Notes: generated from the sequence alone by a model not told the origin. Positions 21,993-34,470 are shown, numbered from the stretch's first letter. The stretch: 64,000 bases of DNA from Rosa chinensis (GCF_002994745.2 NC_037089.1:19190641-19254640); one strand, 5' to 3'. Translations and numbers: made by a program.

Positions 21993-22062
21993 GCTCTACT
22001 GACGTCTTCCACTCAAAAAGAAAAAAAAAAAAAAGGTGGTAATAGCCGCACCCTTTTGCTAA
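21181..22062. mobile_element. Mutator-like MITE with 9-bp TSD, hosting a SINE
   Basis: The element proper is 21190-22053: it starts GGGTGCAGCTATTGCCACC and ends as the inverted GGGTGCGGCTATTACCACC. TTTTGCTAA flanks both ends (21181-21189, 22054-22062). Nine bases is the Mutator family size. Internally a TTTAAGTACGTATTCTG block is repeated three times (about 21460-21640). It contains the SINE at 21775-22033. Confidence 0.9.
21775..22033 (+). mobile_element. SINE nested in the MITE
   Basis: 259 bp, flanked by AGGTGGTAATAGCC (21761-21774 and 22034-22047), ending in an A-rich tail. The head has an A-box-like GCTGGTCGAGCGGCCTAG and a B-box-like GCGTTTGATTCCCAGC, as in tRNA-derived plant SINEs. 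A (GT)n tract lies at about 21955-21989. Confidence 0.85.
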
Positions 22063-22200
22063 TTATCCTAAGAATAATCATTCATTAAGTTTCATTTTTA
22101 TTGTTTGGGCAGAAATGAGCTCAATATGCAATCCCTCAATTTCTTTTTGTAATTATTGCAAAAGATTAACTACCATACATGATATACCACATCATATATG

Positions 22201-22601
22201 GCCCTTCTAGTGAGGGATCCCTATTTTTGGTCTTTTATAGGGATAGGGCATTTGACCAACTTTCCGATCATATTTTTTCATCTCAACCGTTCAGTTTTTA
22301 GGTCTTAATGTGTAGATCACTTCTGCAAATTTTCAGTCAAATTGATTATCGTTAAGGCATTCAAAATGGCAATTTAAGATTATAAGTATGAATGGTTTAA
22401 GTTTGACAGATTTGATTCGTCCGTTGATTTAATCTAGTTTGATACATTAACGATCACCGATTTCGCTGAAAATTTGCAGAAATGATCTATACATTAGGAC
22501 CTAAAAGTTAAACGGTTGAGATGCCGAAATGTGATTGAAAAGTTGATCTAATGTCCTATCCCTAGAAAAACAAAAAAAAATGGATCCCTTAGTGGAAGGA
22601 T
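22201..22601. mobile_element. Foldback MITE, about 400 bp
   Basis: Left and right arms are inverted copies over more than 150 bp (CCTTCTAGTGAGGGATCC at the left, CCTTCCACTAAGGGATCC inverted at the right). The flanks fall in a CA repeat, so no target duplication can be fixed and the family is uncertain. Confidence 0.75.
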
Positions 22602-22604
22602 CCT

Positions 22605-22605
<1 letters not shown>

Positions 22606-22642
<37 letters not shown>
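22606..22642. repeat. (CA)n microsatellite
   Basis: About 18 CA units next to the foldback MITE. Confidence 0.95.
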
Positions 22643-22648
<6 letters not shown>

Positions 22649-22768
22649 TATTTTATCCAGAGCGAGACCTCACTTTAAAATTTATAATAAGTGCATCAAA
22701 CGATCCACTCCCATATGATGAGCTTGAAGGAAATAACATAGACATGAAATTATAGACACTTGGTTTAT

Positions 22769-24785
22769 TTATGCATAAAGTTGGGAAGACAACCGAGGTT
22801 TGATAAGAACTTCAAGCGGAGTCGCTCTGATGTTTGTAAGACCAGAGCTTTCGGACATATCAACTGGGCCATTGGAGGGAGTCCAGATTTTGAATGCATG
22901 CAGAAAGCTAGCCAACGTGAACTGTACCGTTTGAAGGCCAAATGATAAACCAGGGCATACTCTTCTACCGCTTCCAAAGGGAATTAACTCAAAATGCTGA
23001 CCCCGAACATCCGTGGTCTTGTGGGTGGTCAAGAATCTCTCCGGCTTGAACTCTAATGGGTCGGACCATATTCGTGGGTCAGTCTGAATCTTCCAAAGGT
23101 TTGTGATCAACCGTGTGCCCTTGGGGACATGATAGCCAGCTAGGGTACAATCCTCATTGAATTCATGTGGTGCCGATAATGGTGCTGCAGGGTATAAACG
23201 AAGGGTTTCTTTCACTATTGCTTGGATGTAAACCAGCTTGCTCAAATCTGACTCAGTCACAACATTTTCTCTGCCTATTACAGTGTCGAGTTCCTCTTGA
23301 GCCTTGTTTAGCACGTGAACATTGTTCAACAACAATGAAATTGCCCATGTCAATGTTACCAAGGTGGTATCGCTACCTCCTGCAATCAGCATCTGTAAAA
23401 AGTGCAATAGTTTGGTAGGATGGTCAATATTTAGAGTGAGATAGCTAGGTTAAATCTCCAAAAAAATTTATATATGAAAGTATGAAACTGTAATCTATTT
23501 TTCTACGAACAAGAACAAATCAACAAATTTCTTTATCCAAGTAGTAAAAATCACCATTTGAATAACTAATTGTGCAATGCTTTAGAGTATGTGGTGAGTG
23601 CTTTTCATTGTTTGGCAAATTTTCAAGTTGAAAAACTCAAATAACATCATATGCTCTGTAACCTAATTAATTTACCAATATTGTAAAAGTCATGGATTCG
23701 ATTCTCACTGACATATGTAAAGGTATGGTGGGCCAAAGTTTTCTTTAAAAAAAAAAATAACTAATATATAAGTGATGATTATATATGAATACCAAGCATG
23801 TAGCTTTGTTGACGGTATCAGCATCATAACCACCGAAGTCTACCCCTTCAAGCGCTGAAATCATCGCGTCCATGAAGTCTTGATCATCATCCCCTTTAGC
23901 ATCACCACCATTTGCTTTGAGTGATTTCCTTCGCTTGTGCTCTTCTAGCCACCCCCCAATAATGGCGTCTATTTTCTTTGCAGTTTTCTTCATTCCCTTC
24001 TCATGTCCACCTAAATCCAACCACTGAAGATAAGGAAGAGCATCACCCACCGCCAAAAGCCCGATAAAGTAAGAAAACTCTCTGAATGCATCCTGTACAC
24101 GACGCGCTTCTTCCTTCTGGTTCTCATCAGTGGTAATACAGTAGCGCTTTCCAGCAATCATCCTAAGAATCACGTTGAGAGTCAAGTCCCCAAGCATTTG
24201 TTTCAACTCCACCAACACTACTCGATCACCATCACAGCTGCCCTCCGTCTTCTTGATCATATTAGCGGTGCTCCAAGTTTTGTACAACTCGTTCAAGAAG
24301 GTCTGCACTTCGAATACTCGAATGTGTCCGAGAATCTGAAGCCGGCGGTTGGAGAGCAGATCAAGAGTGGCAATCCTACGAATTTCTCGCCAGTATGGCC
24401 CTGAGGAAGTAAACCCAAACATGGCATTGTTATAGCCTATGATTTGCACAGCTGCCATTTTCGGGCGCGAGGAGGCTCTCAAGTCAAGGGTTGTAAAGCA
24501 TTCCTTGGCTACCTCACTGCTGCTCACCACCAAAGTTCGATAGACACCAAGCCGCACCGAGAAAAGGGGTCCATACTTGTCAGCCATGTCTCCGAACTTT
24601 ATGTGGGGAGGATGCGATCCTCCGAACAAAGGAAGGTGACCTAGAAAAGGCCATGCACCCTTTGCTTCAGGTGCTAATTTCACCTTCGGCCTGTAGTATC
24701 TTTGTGATAGATAATAGAAACACACAATAACTACGGCAAATAATCCAGCTGTGATAGGGTTTTCACAAGGAAGGAGAAAATCCAT
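22769..24785 (-). CDS. CYP82-type cytochrome P450, two exons, 538 aa
   Basis: Exon 1 is 24785-23793 (331 codons) and exon 2 is 23392-22769 (207 codons plus stop), with a 400-bp intron beginning GTATTC and ending TTTTTACAG, phase 0. The protein starts [16 protein letters not shown] with one hydrophobic anchor, so it is expected at the endoplasmic reticulum facing the cytosol. Motifs: proline-rich hinge region, I-helix AGGSDTT at about residues 335-341, KETLR at 392-396, FKPERF ending at 451, and heme-binding [10 protein letters not shown] at 470-479 with the cysteine at 477. The length and the position of the single intron fit the CYP82 family. Members oxidise small specialised metabolites; the substrate cannot be told from sequence. 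All key residues are present and no stop interrupts it. It is the only gene here that looks intact; a decayed paralogue lies at 18337-19171 on the same strand. Confidence 0.93.
23393..23792 (-). other. Intron of the P450 gene
   Basis: 400 bp, AT-rich, donor GTATTC after TGCTTG, acceptor TTTTTACAG before ATGCTGATT. The joined frame reads [16 protein letters not shown], the expected CYP82 junction. Confidence 0.9.
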
Positions 24786-24870
24786 CTACAAGAGTTTGCA
24801 ACTAATTAATCGAACAAATTGTGTTTCAACTGTTTTATGTGTATGATCTCGATCTCTCTCTCACGCATGG

Positions 24871-24877
24871 ATTTATA
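24871..24877 (-). promoter_or_regulatory. TATA box of the P450 gene
   Basis: On the minus strand CTCTATAAATCC lies about 90 bp before the ATG, which leaves a leader of about 60 bp with a GA-rich start. It is the only good TATA in the upstream 200 bp. Confidence 0.65.
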
Positions 24878-25019
24878 GAGTAATGTGTGTACATATGGTC
24901 GATCAGACTGATTCAGTAGAGTTGCTACAATTTCGCAATCGGATCTAGATGTTAGATCTTGATGGAGACTTTGCACTAATTTAATTTGGATAGTAGGACA
25001 GTAGGTACATGCATGCATG

Positions 25020-25860
25020 TCAATGCTACCAAGATCTCATGGCCCCAAAAATGTCGTAGTAGGTTTCCAGATATATTATTCAACTAGCTAATAGTAATAA
25101 AAAGTTAAAACTATTAATTGGCACTGATAATCATTTAACTCTCTCTGACGCTTGGAACTTGGAAACTAGTTTAACTATTACATATGTATTACTGTAACGG
25201 TTCCTTTTCTTCACTAATTGATCACGAGAAGATTGATTGATAAATGTGTATTACTTTTTGAGCAAATTATTGATAACACTTTACCTTTAGTTGTTATCTT
25301 GATTACATTTATCTAATCAATTTGAGTACTTAAAAGCCACGTTTGTTTCGTGATTATTTTTCGCACTGTCATCTGCACACTAATGGCAAAACAGGCAACA
25401 AATAATACTATTCCACAAGGATATCAGTAGATAAAAGGTTGTACATACAATGCAAGCACGGAATGTTTTTCGGTTGTCTTCGGAGGGGGCGCTAATGCTC
25501 TATTCCTACGATTTTGGGAGTCCGTGTAAAAATTCTTGTGGGTCCCACTTGTCTTCCAACATACATAGTTAAATTTTATGTAATACATGTGAGATGAAAA
25601 TAATATGTTAATACATCAGTTAGTGTGGAATACCTTTTAACTCACACATATGGCTGTGTGAAATACATTCTTAAGTCACACAAATATTACTACGTACTAT
25701 TATACATTCTTAATTGGCACGGATGACTATATGAAATACCTTCTTAACTTACCTAGATTTTTGTGTTGAATACCTTCTTAATTCATACAGACGTCTGTGT
25801 GATTGATTAATGTACTCACACAGATTTTTGTGTGGAATAGACTCATATAGATATCTATGT
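25020..25860. other. Intergenic, AT-rich, with short palindromic repeats
   Basis: No gene. Between about 25600 and 25860 there are several degenerate repeats of 'tgtgtgaaatacctttctta' and 'cacacagat' types in both orientations, perhaps a decayed element. No defined ends. Confidence 0.4.
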
Positions 25861-27030
25861 GAAAATATGAATAGGCAATTGTTCAAGTAAACCCAAAATA
25901 TGTGTCTTGCCCAAACTCTAAGTTATTTGTGCAAGTTATAATACGGTTTGTATTAGAGATATTCGTAGATATCCAATCATTGTATGATTATGTTTCTATG
26001 TATAACTCTGTTTCTATACTTGTATTCCTCTATATAAAGATACTCCTATTATCAATGAAAGCATAACAAATTCTCTCCCAAATATCGATTTCCTTAAACA
26101 TGTTATCAGCACGAAGCCCTAACTTTGAAACCCTAAAATCAGAACCTTCAAACCCTAGCAACCACCGCCGCACATATCGAAGCCCTCGATCCCAGGAGCC
26201 CAGAACCACTGGCGAAACCCCCAGAACCGGCTGAAAACCCACCGAACCGACTACCAGAATTCCCTGAACCAACTGGGTTAGCCTCGCTCCAGCCCTAAAT
26301 GCCCCCGCGCACCCCTGCACGTAGCGCCCGCAAGCAAGCCTCGCTTGCTGTCGACAGATCTTGCCTGCCCCAGCGCAGATTAGCCTCACCTTGACAACAC
26401 CCTCGGCATCATCTCGGCAGGTCCTCGGCTGCGTCTCGGCAAGCCCTTGACATCACGCCTACCGCTCAGCACCAGCCTTCCGCAAGCCCTGCGCAGCCCA
26501 CAGGCAGGTTAGCCTCGCTAACCCCTGCAGCAGCCACTGCCATCTGCCAGCCTCACTGCCAACCACCGCTAGCACCTAACTCTAGCCACCGCTGATTTCC
26601 AACCACCTCCTACAGAATTTTCCCGTGATATTCCGGCGACTTTTCGACCACTATTTTGAGGTATTTTTTGCTAAAAGTTCCCTTTTTTTTTTTCCAATTT
26701 CTCTTCTTTTTCTCGGGGACTTGCAACCTCCCTTCTTCTACCCCCTTTCTACTTCATAGGGGAGACCTAAGCTGAACTATAGGGTTCATGCTACCTCCAA
26801 GCTTGGAACTTGTTGAGATCTCCAAACTTAGAGTTTGTAGAGAATTTATGATCGACCACTTACATCATTGTTTCGATCTAATCCAATACCTGTTGGAATC
26901 TAATTTCTTAAGAGCAATCACGCTCATAAATCCCTAATTTCTTAGGAGTGATTACGCTCAGAAATTTCTATTATTTTTGTGGTAGCCTTCTCCGCACCGA
27001 AACTAACCATTTTTCATGTTCTCTTTCAGG

Positions 27031-28060
27031 ATGAGTAACCTAAACAAACTGGACTTCGCTCCATTGGGAAACTCTGGCTCTGGATATCACAAGTGGGTTC
27101 ATGATATCCGCCAGCATCTCAAGGCCATGGAATCTTGGATATGATTATTGAGCCTAGCCAGGACGTCCTAACTGTTGAACAAGCTCAAGGTTTGGAAGCA
27201 GATAGAGCAGCCTTGGAGGCAAATAAAGTGAAAGCCATCGTCCTAATGACTCGTCATATGGATGACTCGCTGCAGTATTAGTATATGAATGAAGAAGACC
27301 CCAGGAGGTTGTAGATCTCACTCGAAAAACGCTTTGGCAACGTCCATGACTCCTTGCTTCCTGACCTAGAAGTGAGATGGCATAGCCTCCGCTTCTGTGA
27401 TTTCAAGTTAGTTCTTGACTACAACTCGGAAGCACTTCAGATTAAATCCTTAATGGAATTCTGTGAAAAAGATATCACAGATGCGATGCTGATTGAGAGG
27501 ACTCTCTCTACCTTCTCCATTTCTGCTTTAATGATTGCTAAGAACTATTGAATCAATATTACTGCAGGACGGATCATAAGGTTTCATGAGTTCATTGGAG
27601 CCATGAATGTCACTAAAAAGCATGACAACATCCTTGTGAAGAACTATAATTCAAGACTCGTGGGAACATAACATATTCTGGAGTCCAATTATAGTTGCGC
27701 CCCTAAGGGAGGGCGCCAAGAGCGAAACCCTAAATCTAGGGACAATTCTGGACGTTCTAGTCCATATTTTTGCTCTATTGAGGAAGGTAACCGCCAAAAT
27801 AGGGGAACACGGAACCGAAGAGGTCAACTTGGAAAGGGAGGGGGAGGTAACGCCTCTGGCCATGTTGGTGACACCACCAACACTAAGAGCCATCCAAATG
27901 ATGCTTTCAAAGCACCTCAATCAATGGAGTCTGAGCACAAAGATATATGTTCCCGATGTGGACTATCCAGTCATTCGGCACACATTTGTAGAGCTCGTGA
28001 AGATACTGACACCGCCTACAAAGCAGATTGTGAATCAAGAGAAGCTCACTATGTAGAATA
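27031..28060 (+). pseudogene. copia gag
   Basis: Begins MSNLNKLDFAPLG, the typical start of plant copia polyproteins, then stops. Later open pieces read PDLEVRWHSLRFCDFK...ITDAMLIERTLSTF and, after frameshifts, the zinc knuckle CSRCGLSSHSAHIC (C-x2-C-x4-H-x4-C) at about 27950-27995. At least three in-frame stops. Orientation plus. Confidence 0.85.
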
Positions 28061-28559
28061 AGAAGATCAAGAAGGTGATCTAGAGTGAAGGATTGAAGAC
28101 TTCAAATTTGGCTGGGATCAATAGATTGCTAATTCTATTTAAGTCTTTATTTTTTCAAGAGATGTAATAGGCAATTGCCATATATTTTTCGAGTCATCAT
28201 GGGGGTATGAATGAAATTCTTTAATCATCTTTAATAAAGATTAAAAAAAATGCTATTGGTTTAGTTTCTCTTCAAGTAGGCTCATCCAAAATGAGTATGA
28301 TGTCTAGGAAGGTTTTGAGATAAGTGGTACTTAAGCGAGCTTTGCTCCCCCGACATCTCTCTACCCACCTAGTCATATTTATTTTGGAGTTACCAAAAGA
28401 AGTCAAACGATTACTATTGTTTTGCATTAGCTAGTATTTAGATTAGATTCTCTTAATGGTTAAGAAACAATGATGTACTCCATTGACTTGTGAATAAAAT
28501 TTCGAGTCTTTTCATTATGATTCCATTTCAATTCTAAGTATATTACTTTATGACTACGA

Positions 28560-30190
28560 TGGTTGTTCCATCAAGTTTAGTTCAAGAATATGGAATAGCC
28601 CAAATTCCTCTTGCCAAATGGCACCTTGATTACCGTCACAGAAACTCTCTACGCTCCTAGGACAAATAGCACCCTATTGAGCTATTCGACCCAATGGATT
28701 CCATGCAGAAATGCATGTAGAGAAAGGAAAAGTGTTTATTTGCACTACCTCTAATGATTGCGAATAAAGGCGCATCTGAGAGAAACTAATGTGTCTCTCT
28801 AGTGGACTCTATGTCACCATTATTTGAGCTATTAAATCCAATAAAGTTATGAGAGAAGATCTCTTAAATTTAGACACATATTGGTTTTGTCATGACAGGA
28901 TAGGTCATCCTAGTCATGATATGATGATCCGTCTACTAAAGACTTCACATAGACATCCATTCTTTCGAGCAAAACGAAGCATGAATCAAAAGTTGATTCC
29001 TGGACTAAGTGTGACCGCTGCAGCTACCTCTGGTGTAGCTGTCCACCACCAGCCTAGGCCTGGCACAGTCCATATCCATGACGTCATGGATGGCATCTAT
29101 CATGGTGATTGCGCCCTAGGTGATGCTATAGTCACCAACTTTGCTTCCAATAGCGTTCCAGACGCTCTGGCCAAACCAAAATCCTCATCGGTTGCTTCTA
29201 AGGCCTCTCGCTCATTCTATAAAGCTTGTTCCTTAGGAAAATTAGGACTGAGACCGTCCTATGCAACGGATACGAAAATACTCATTCTGTTCTTCCATAG
29301 AATCCGAGGAGATTCTGTGGACATAACCAACTTGCGGACGTTTAAATATTTCATGATATTGGTTGACATGCAAACACGCAGGTCATGTGTGGTGCCATTG
29401 TCCACCTGTAAATGCTGCTTATACTACACTCCTAGCACATATCATATGACAATGGGCTCACTCCCCGGATCATCCTATTTAGTCAACTGGACTTGACAAT
29501 GCTAGAGAGTTTATATCGAAGACTTTCTATGATTATTGCATATCACTAGTACTGATGTTGGACATCATATTCTTATGTACACACCTAAATAGACTCACGG
29601 AAAAGACTACGATGGTATCCCGGACATTGGTAATGTTCACCAATCTCCCTATATCCGCTTAGGGTGATGCAATATCGGTTGTAGCTATGCTAATTCGTCT
29701 ACGACCCACTGCCACTCAAACGATCTCTACGTTACAACTAGTGACTGGGTACAAGTATCTCTTACTTACGCATCTTTGAGTGTGTCATTTTTGTGCCTCT
29801 TGCACTGCCACAGAGCACTAAGATGGGTCCTTACAGACTAATGGGTAACTAAGTTGGATTTGAGACTCCAACAATCGCCCGCCACTTAATGCCGTTGCTA
29901 GGCGATCTCCTTACCGCTAGACTTACAGATTGTGATTTTGATGAGATAGTCTTCCCGTCGTTAGGGGGAGATAACACCGATGTTCAACAGGAACGACAGG
30001 AATTGTCGTGGCATGTTCCAACTATGTCTCATCTTGATCCTTGTTAAAGTGACGAGATCACACATATCTACTGCAAACATGCCTGCAAGGATGGATGTCC
30101 CTACGAGAGGACGTAGCGCCACTCTACACGGAGGTAGGCATGGCACCAATGCCATAGAGAGTGACACTCTGGTGTTACAGACCATGGCCT
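28560..30190 (+). pseudogene. copia pol: pre-integrase, integrase, C-terminal remnants
   Basis: 28849-29496 is open (215 codons) and contains LDTYWFCHDRIGHPSHDMM (the HxxxxH pre-integrase zinc-binding motif) and ACSLGKLGLRPSY with the cysteine partner, then integrase-like YFMILVDMQTRR. Downstream broken frames give LDNAREFISKTF-like text around 29510, PQSTKMGPYRLMG around 29815 and LGGDNTD with QQERQELSWHVP around 29965-30010, all known features of copia integrase and linker. No RT. Confidence 0.82.
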
Positions 30191-30230
30191 AGGCTAGGAT
30201 GCGTGGGAGGCCCATGGGTTCGAATGATAC

Positions 30231-31354
30231 TTTGTCACCCACCAGGTCAGGATCTCGCCGCTATGTATGAGCTGGCATTGGTGGCCTCTACAAGGCAAAC
30301 AGGGAGAGCGAACAAGAGCACAGAGAGAAGGTCGAGGCCTAAAAGCAAGTGGCCACGCTAATGTCAAAATTCGATGAACTAAAAAAGGCGCTGGAGGCAA
30401 ACGCTAACCCAGTGTAGAGCGAGCAATAGCGGAGCACCAGACGTAGTCAACCCAATACCGGCCACCAATCCTACAGATACAGGTACCACTGAACCCACCA
30501 GAACTGGTAGGAATGGGTCCCCCTGCCCAGACTAATGTTGGAGCAAGAAGCAGAGTCACAGCCGCATACCAACCGCTCGGCAACTAGGGCTAGACTTGAA
30601 GGTAATCCACATGTCCCCAAGTAGGACCTGGTCCAGCGGAATCTCCAGCGGGGCCGTTGGCGACGCAACAGCCCTAATCCTGGAAAGGATACAGCAATTA
30701 GAGCAAAGGCTAATCCGGGCAGAGGCAGGCACCCCAGCGCCAATTCCAAATCCCCTCTTTACGTCCAGGCCAGGGCCATTCACTACAAGAATCCTGCAGG
30801 CCATCAGACCAGCACATACAAAGACACCAAAAATGCCACATTATGGCAGCATGACTGATCCCTTCGTCCATATGGACACATTCAAAAAAGTCACTAACAA
30901 CAAGGGGTTTGATGACACAACACTCTGCCACTTGTTCAGCGAAACGCTAGATAATGAGGCAATGAGTTGGTTCTTTGAATGCACACAAGGATCCATCGAC
31001 TCATTCCATGCACTATCAAATGCTTTCTTGTCTCGGTTCATCCTGTTGGCCGCCGGACATCACAACACAACTCAACTGTTCAACGTCAAGCAGGGCGCGA
31101 TGGAAACATTGAAGGCATTTATCACCAGGTGGGGGGCGGCATCATCTCAGTGCCGCGACCTCGACAAAACAATGGCATTGGCAGCCTTTAAGCAAGGACT
31201 CCTCAAGGGACCATTTCTCTATCACCTCAATTACAATCATCCAAATGCTGCGTATGACCACGTCATGAGCGAGGCAGTCATCCATGCACAGGCAAAATTC
31301 ATCACATATGGAGAAACCCCACCATCAACCCCAACACCGGCAAAGTCCACATAG
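30231..31354 (+). pseudogene. gag (copy C)
   Basis: The frame picks up at PGQDLAAMYELAL at about 30242, broken early. From 30596 an open run of 252 codons covers the capsid-like domain: MPHYGSMTDPFVHMDTF, DNEAMSWFFECTQ, FLSRFILLAAGHHNT, ETLKAFITRWGAAS. It ends at a TAG at 31352 after AKST, where copy A continues. The start and N-terminal coiled part are lost or frameshifted. Confidence 0.85.
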
Positions 31355-31559
31355 CCCTCCTCCAGCCATCAGGAGACTGCTAGCAAAACCTCTGCTAAAC
31401 CTCCAACTGATAAGAAGATAGAGTGGCAATAGGGCAACTACCAGAGCAAGCGGCAGAAGGACCAGCATTACAAAAAGGCAACCGCTCATCCTAAGGGGAT
31501 AACCGTAACAAACAGACGGAGTCCTCCCAGCGGTACACAGTGTTTACAGTCCTCACAAC

Positions 31560-32440
31560 CTCGTATAAAGAGATATATGACCAGTGTAAAGATCAAGTTA
31601 ATCCCACCGCCACCCCCAAGAAAGTACCCAAGAGTGGGAAAACCAAGAAACACCGGCAAGTGGTGTAAATACCACGAGGGCAGTGGTCATAACGCCAACA
31701 ATTGCAACGCTCTCAAAACAGCTATTGAGACTTTGTACCGTGATGGTAAGATGGAATAATTCAATGTGCACCAACCGACACATGTGGTCGCCAACATCGA
31801 ACCCATGTGCCTCATCAACACCATCGACGGCGGTGCTCTGATCACCAACATGTCTCATAGGGCAAGAAAGTGCTATGAACGCGCTAACCACCCCAAAGAA
31901 ATTTGCAACATCAGCTATAAGAGATCCACTAAACTCCCAAAGTCTAGTTGGGAACCCATTACCTTCTTAGAGGAGAAGGAGCGCGGAGTACGTCTACGCC
32001 ACGATGATCCATTCCTGATCGACGCCATGCTCAATAAATGGTCAGTAGGAAGGGTCCTTGTTGACAATGGATCCGCTGTCAATGTCATATTCAATGGTTG
32101 CTATAACTAACTCCAGCGGAATAGAAAATTACTCCAAGATCATGAGCCATTGCTCAGCTTCTCCGGTGACATCACGCAACCACTCGGTTCTGACTACATG
32201 TGTCTAGTCATCGGCGCTAGTCCATGTATAGCGGAAGTACATACGGAGTTCTTCGTTGTCGATTGCTTCAGTTCATATAATGCCATCATTGGTCGAGCGA
32301 CACTTAACAAACTCAAGTGCATCATAGCCGGATACATGCTTCTCATGAAGTTCCCTACACCCAATGGGACAGGCTGTGTGAAAGGAAGTCAACAGTTGGC
32401 ACGAGAATGTTACTCAACAACGGTGGCCATGAGATCCTAA
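31560..32440 (+). pseudogene. Zinc knuckle and protease region (copy C)
   Basis: 31577-31759 encodes WCKYHEGSGHNANNC, then stops (TAA after KME). 31766-32110 encodes the protease with VGRVLVDNGSAVNVIF, keeping the D-N-G that copy A lost, and ends at TAA. 32150-32440 continues with LGSDYMCLVIGASPC and AIIGRATLNKLKC. Three breaks in 900 bp. Confidence 0.82.
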
Positions 32441-32537
32441 CGCTAGGAAACAATGTACCAGCGGCCATTATTTTTTAGGACCCTCGGGATGACGAGGAGA
32501 AATATGTGAAAAGGAGCCTATCAACCCAGAGACATCC

Positions 32538-33812
32538 TTGAGGGTTATCAGCATCTCCGACGAGCACCCTGAGCGGATGGTCCGCATCAGCACTCAGCTA
32601 GCCCCAGAGATAGCTGCTGAACTCACTCAATTTCTACGTGACAACGCCGCCGTCTTTGCATTGTCCTACGCTGATATGTTGTCCTACTCTGGTATGTCGG
32701 GCATCTCCCCTGAGATCATCACACACAAGTTGAGTATCAAACCATCCTTCTATCCTGTCAAGCAGCGGCAAAGGGCCTTCGATGAAGAGCGATATCGTGC
32801 AATAGGGGAAGAGGTCGCCAAGCTTCAGGGCATTGGGTTCATCCGCCAAGTTAATTACCCTCAGTGGATTTCCAACTTGGTCATGGTCAGGAAGCCTAGT
32901 GGAAAATGGCGGATGTGTGTGGACTTCAAAGGTCTTAACAAGGCATGTCCCAACGATATCTTCCCGCTACCCCGCATCGATCAATTGGTTGATGAAACCA
33001 CCAAACACGAGCTGCTCAACATGATGGTCACCTTCTCCGGCTATAATCATATCAAGATGCACCCCAGCGACCAAGAATGCACCACCTTCACCACCGACAA
33101 AGGCTTATACTGTTACAATGTCATGCCTTTCGGTTTGAAGAGCGCCGGTGCAACTTACCTGCGGTTGATGAATGTCATGTTTGCTAAGCATCTCGGCAAG
33201 ATCATCGAGGTATACGTAGACGACATGCTGGTCAAGAGCATCAAAACCAGGGGACACATGGCAAACCTCATAATCATATTCGCCATTCTCTTGGCTTATG
33301 GTATGCGCCTCAACCTAGAAAAATGTTTCTTTGGCGTCACTGCTAGCAAATTTCTGGGCTACATCGTCAGTGAACGGGGCATAGAGGCCAATCCTGACAA
33401 GGTGCAAGCCATCCTCAACATGAAGGCTTTGGAATGGAAGGTACACGTTCAGAGCCTCCAAGGCAAACTAACCGCTCTCTCTCAGTTCTTCTCCAGACTC
33501 ACTGACAGGTGCCTCCCATTTTTCAAAGTTCTGAAGAGGACCCACAAGAAAGAAATCGACTGGACCCCAGACTGTGAGGTGGCGTTCCAAAGCTTGAAGG
33601 AGTACTTGGCAGCAGTCCCACTTCTTTCTATTTCGGAACAGGGTGAGATACTATACATCTACCTAGTGGTATCCCCATCAGCGGTAAGTTGCGCCATCAT
33701 ACGACGAGAGGATCAGGAGGAGCTCCCAATATTCTACACAGGCAGAGGTATGGGCGGAAACAAGGTATACCCCCCTGGAGCAGCTCGCTCTCGCACTCAT
33801 TGTCGCCGCTAG
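32538..33812 (+). pseudogene. Reverse transcriptase (copy C)
   Basis: 424 codons open, with YPQWISNLVMVRKPSGKWRM, MPFGLKSAGATYLRLMN and the catalytic VYVDDMLVKS intact. A few changes from copy A weaken conserved positions (FSGYNHIKMHPSD; the usual MDAFSGYNQ is MVTFSGYNH, so an aspartate is lost). It continues into RNase H to IIRREDQEELPIFYTGRG before a frameshift at about 33765. Confidence 0.88.
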
Positions 33813-34470
33813 GCGCCTCCGCCAATACTTCCAGGCCCACACAATTCATGTCTTAACAAACCAGCCGCTGAAGCAAGTAATGCAGAACCCTGAACACTCC
33901 GGGAGCCTCAGCAAGTGGGCCATTGAGCTCAGCGAGTTCGACATTGACTACAAGCCAAGGACCTCCATGAAAGGCCAGGCGGTGGCAGATTTCATCGCTG
34001 AGCTCACCGAGCATCAGGATGAAACCAACTTAGGGGCAAAAGAGGCCAGCACAGAAATGGTAACCGCTGGGGAACTAGACCCCCAGCAATGGTCAGACTG
34101 GAACCTCCACGTTGACGGCTTCGCTTGTGCCAAAGCCAGCAGCTCCGGAGTCATCTTGACAGGACCAGGGGGACTAAACGTGGAATACACATTAAAGTTC
34201 AATTTCAAAGCCTCAAACAACATGGCGAAGTATGAAGCTCTCATTGCCGGCTTACTCCTCGCCATCGACTCAGGGGCTGACAGTGTCTACATATTCAACG
34301 ACTCCCAGCTAGTCGTTAACCAGGTCAACGACAGCTTACAGGCCAAGGACCAACAGTTAGCTGCATACTTGAGGTATGTCAAGACACTCCTCAAAAATTC
34401 AAATTTCACACCATCACACAGATCCCTAAGGAAAAGAACGTCAAGGCTGATTCACTGGCAAGACTAGCAT
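33813..34470 (+). pseudogene. RNase H pair (copy C)
   Basis: Read after the frameshift, the first RNase H gives VLTNQPLKQVMQNP; the second, at 34090-34380, gives DWNLHVDGFACAKA, NMAKYEALIAGL and IFNDSQLVVNQV. A frameshift at about 34400 breaks the spacer before integrase. Confidence 0.85.

Larger units (their letters stand above)
25860..30230 (+). mobile_element. Decayed Ty1/copia element (LTR to integrase and beyond)
   Basis: One LTR end at 26100 (CTTAAACA) is followed by a PBS-like TGTTATCAGCACGAAGCCC at 26101. A degraded gag (27031-28060) and pol part (about 28560-30190) follow. The RT and 3' LTR are absent because Tat copy C sequence starts abruptly at about 30231. The 5' edge of the LTR is not defined (the start given is approximate). 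Confidence 0.75.
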
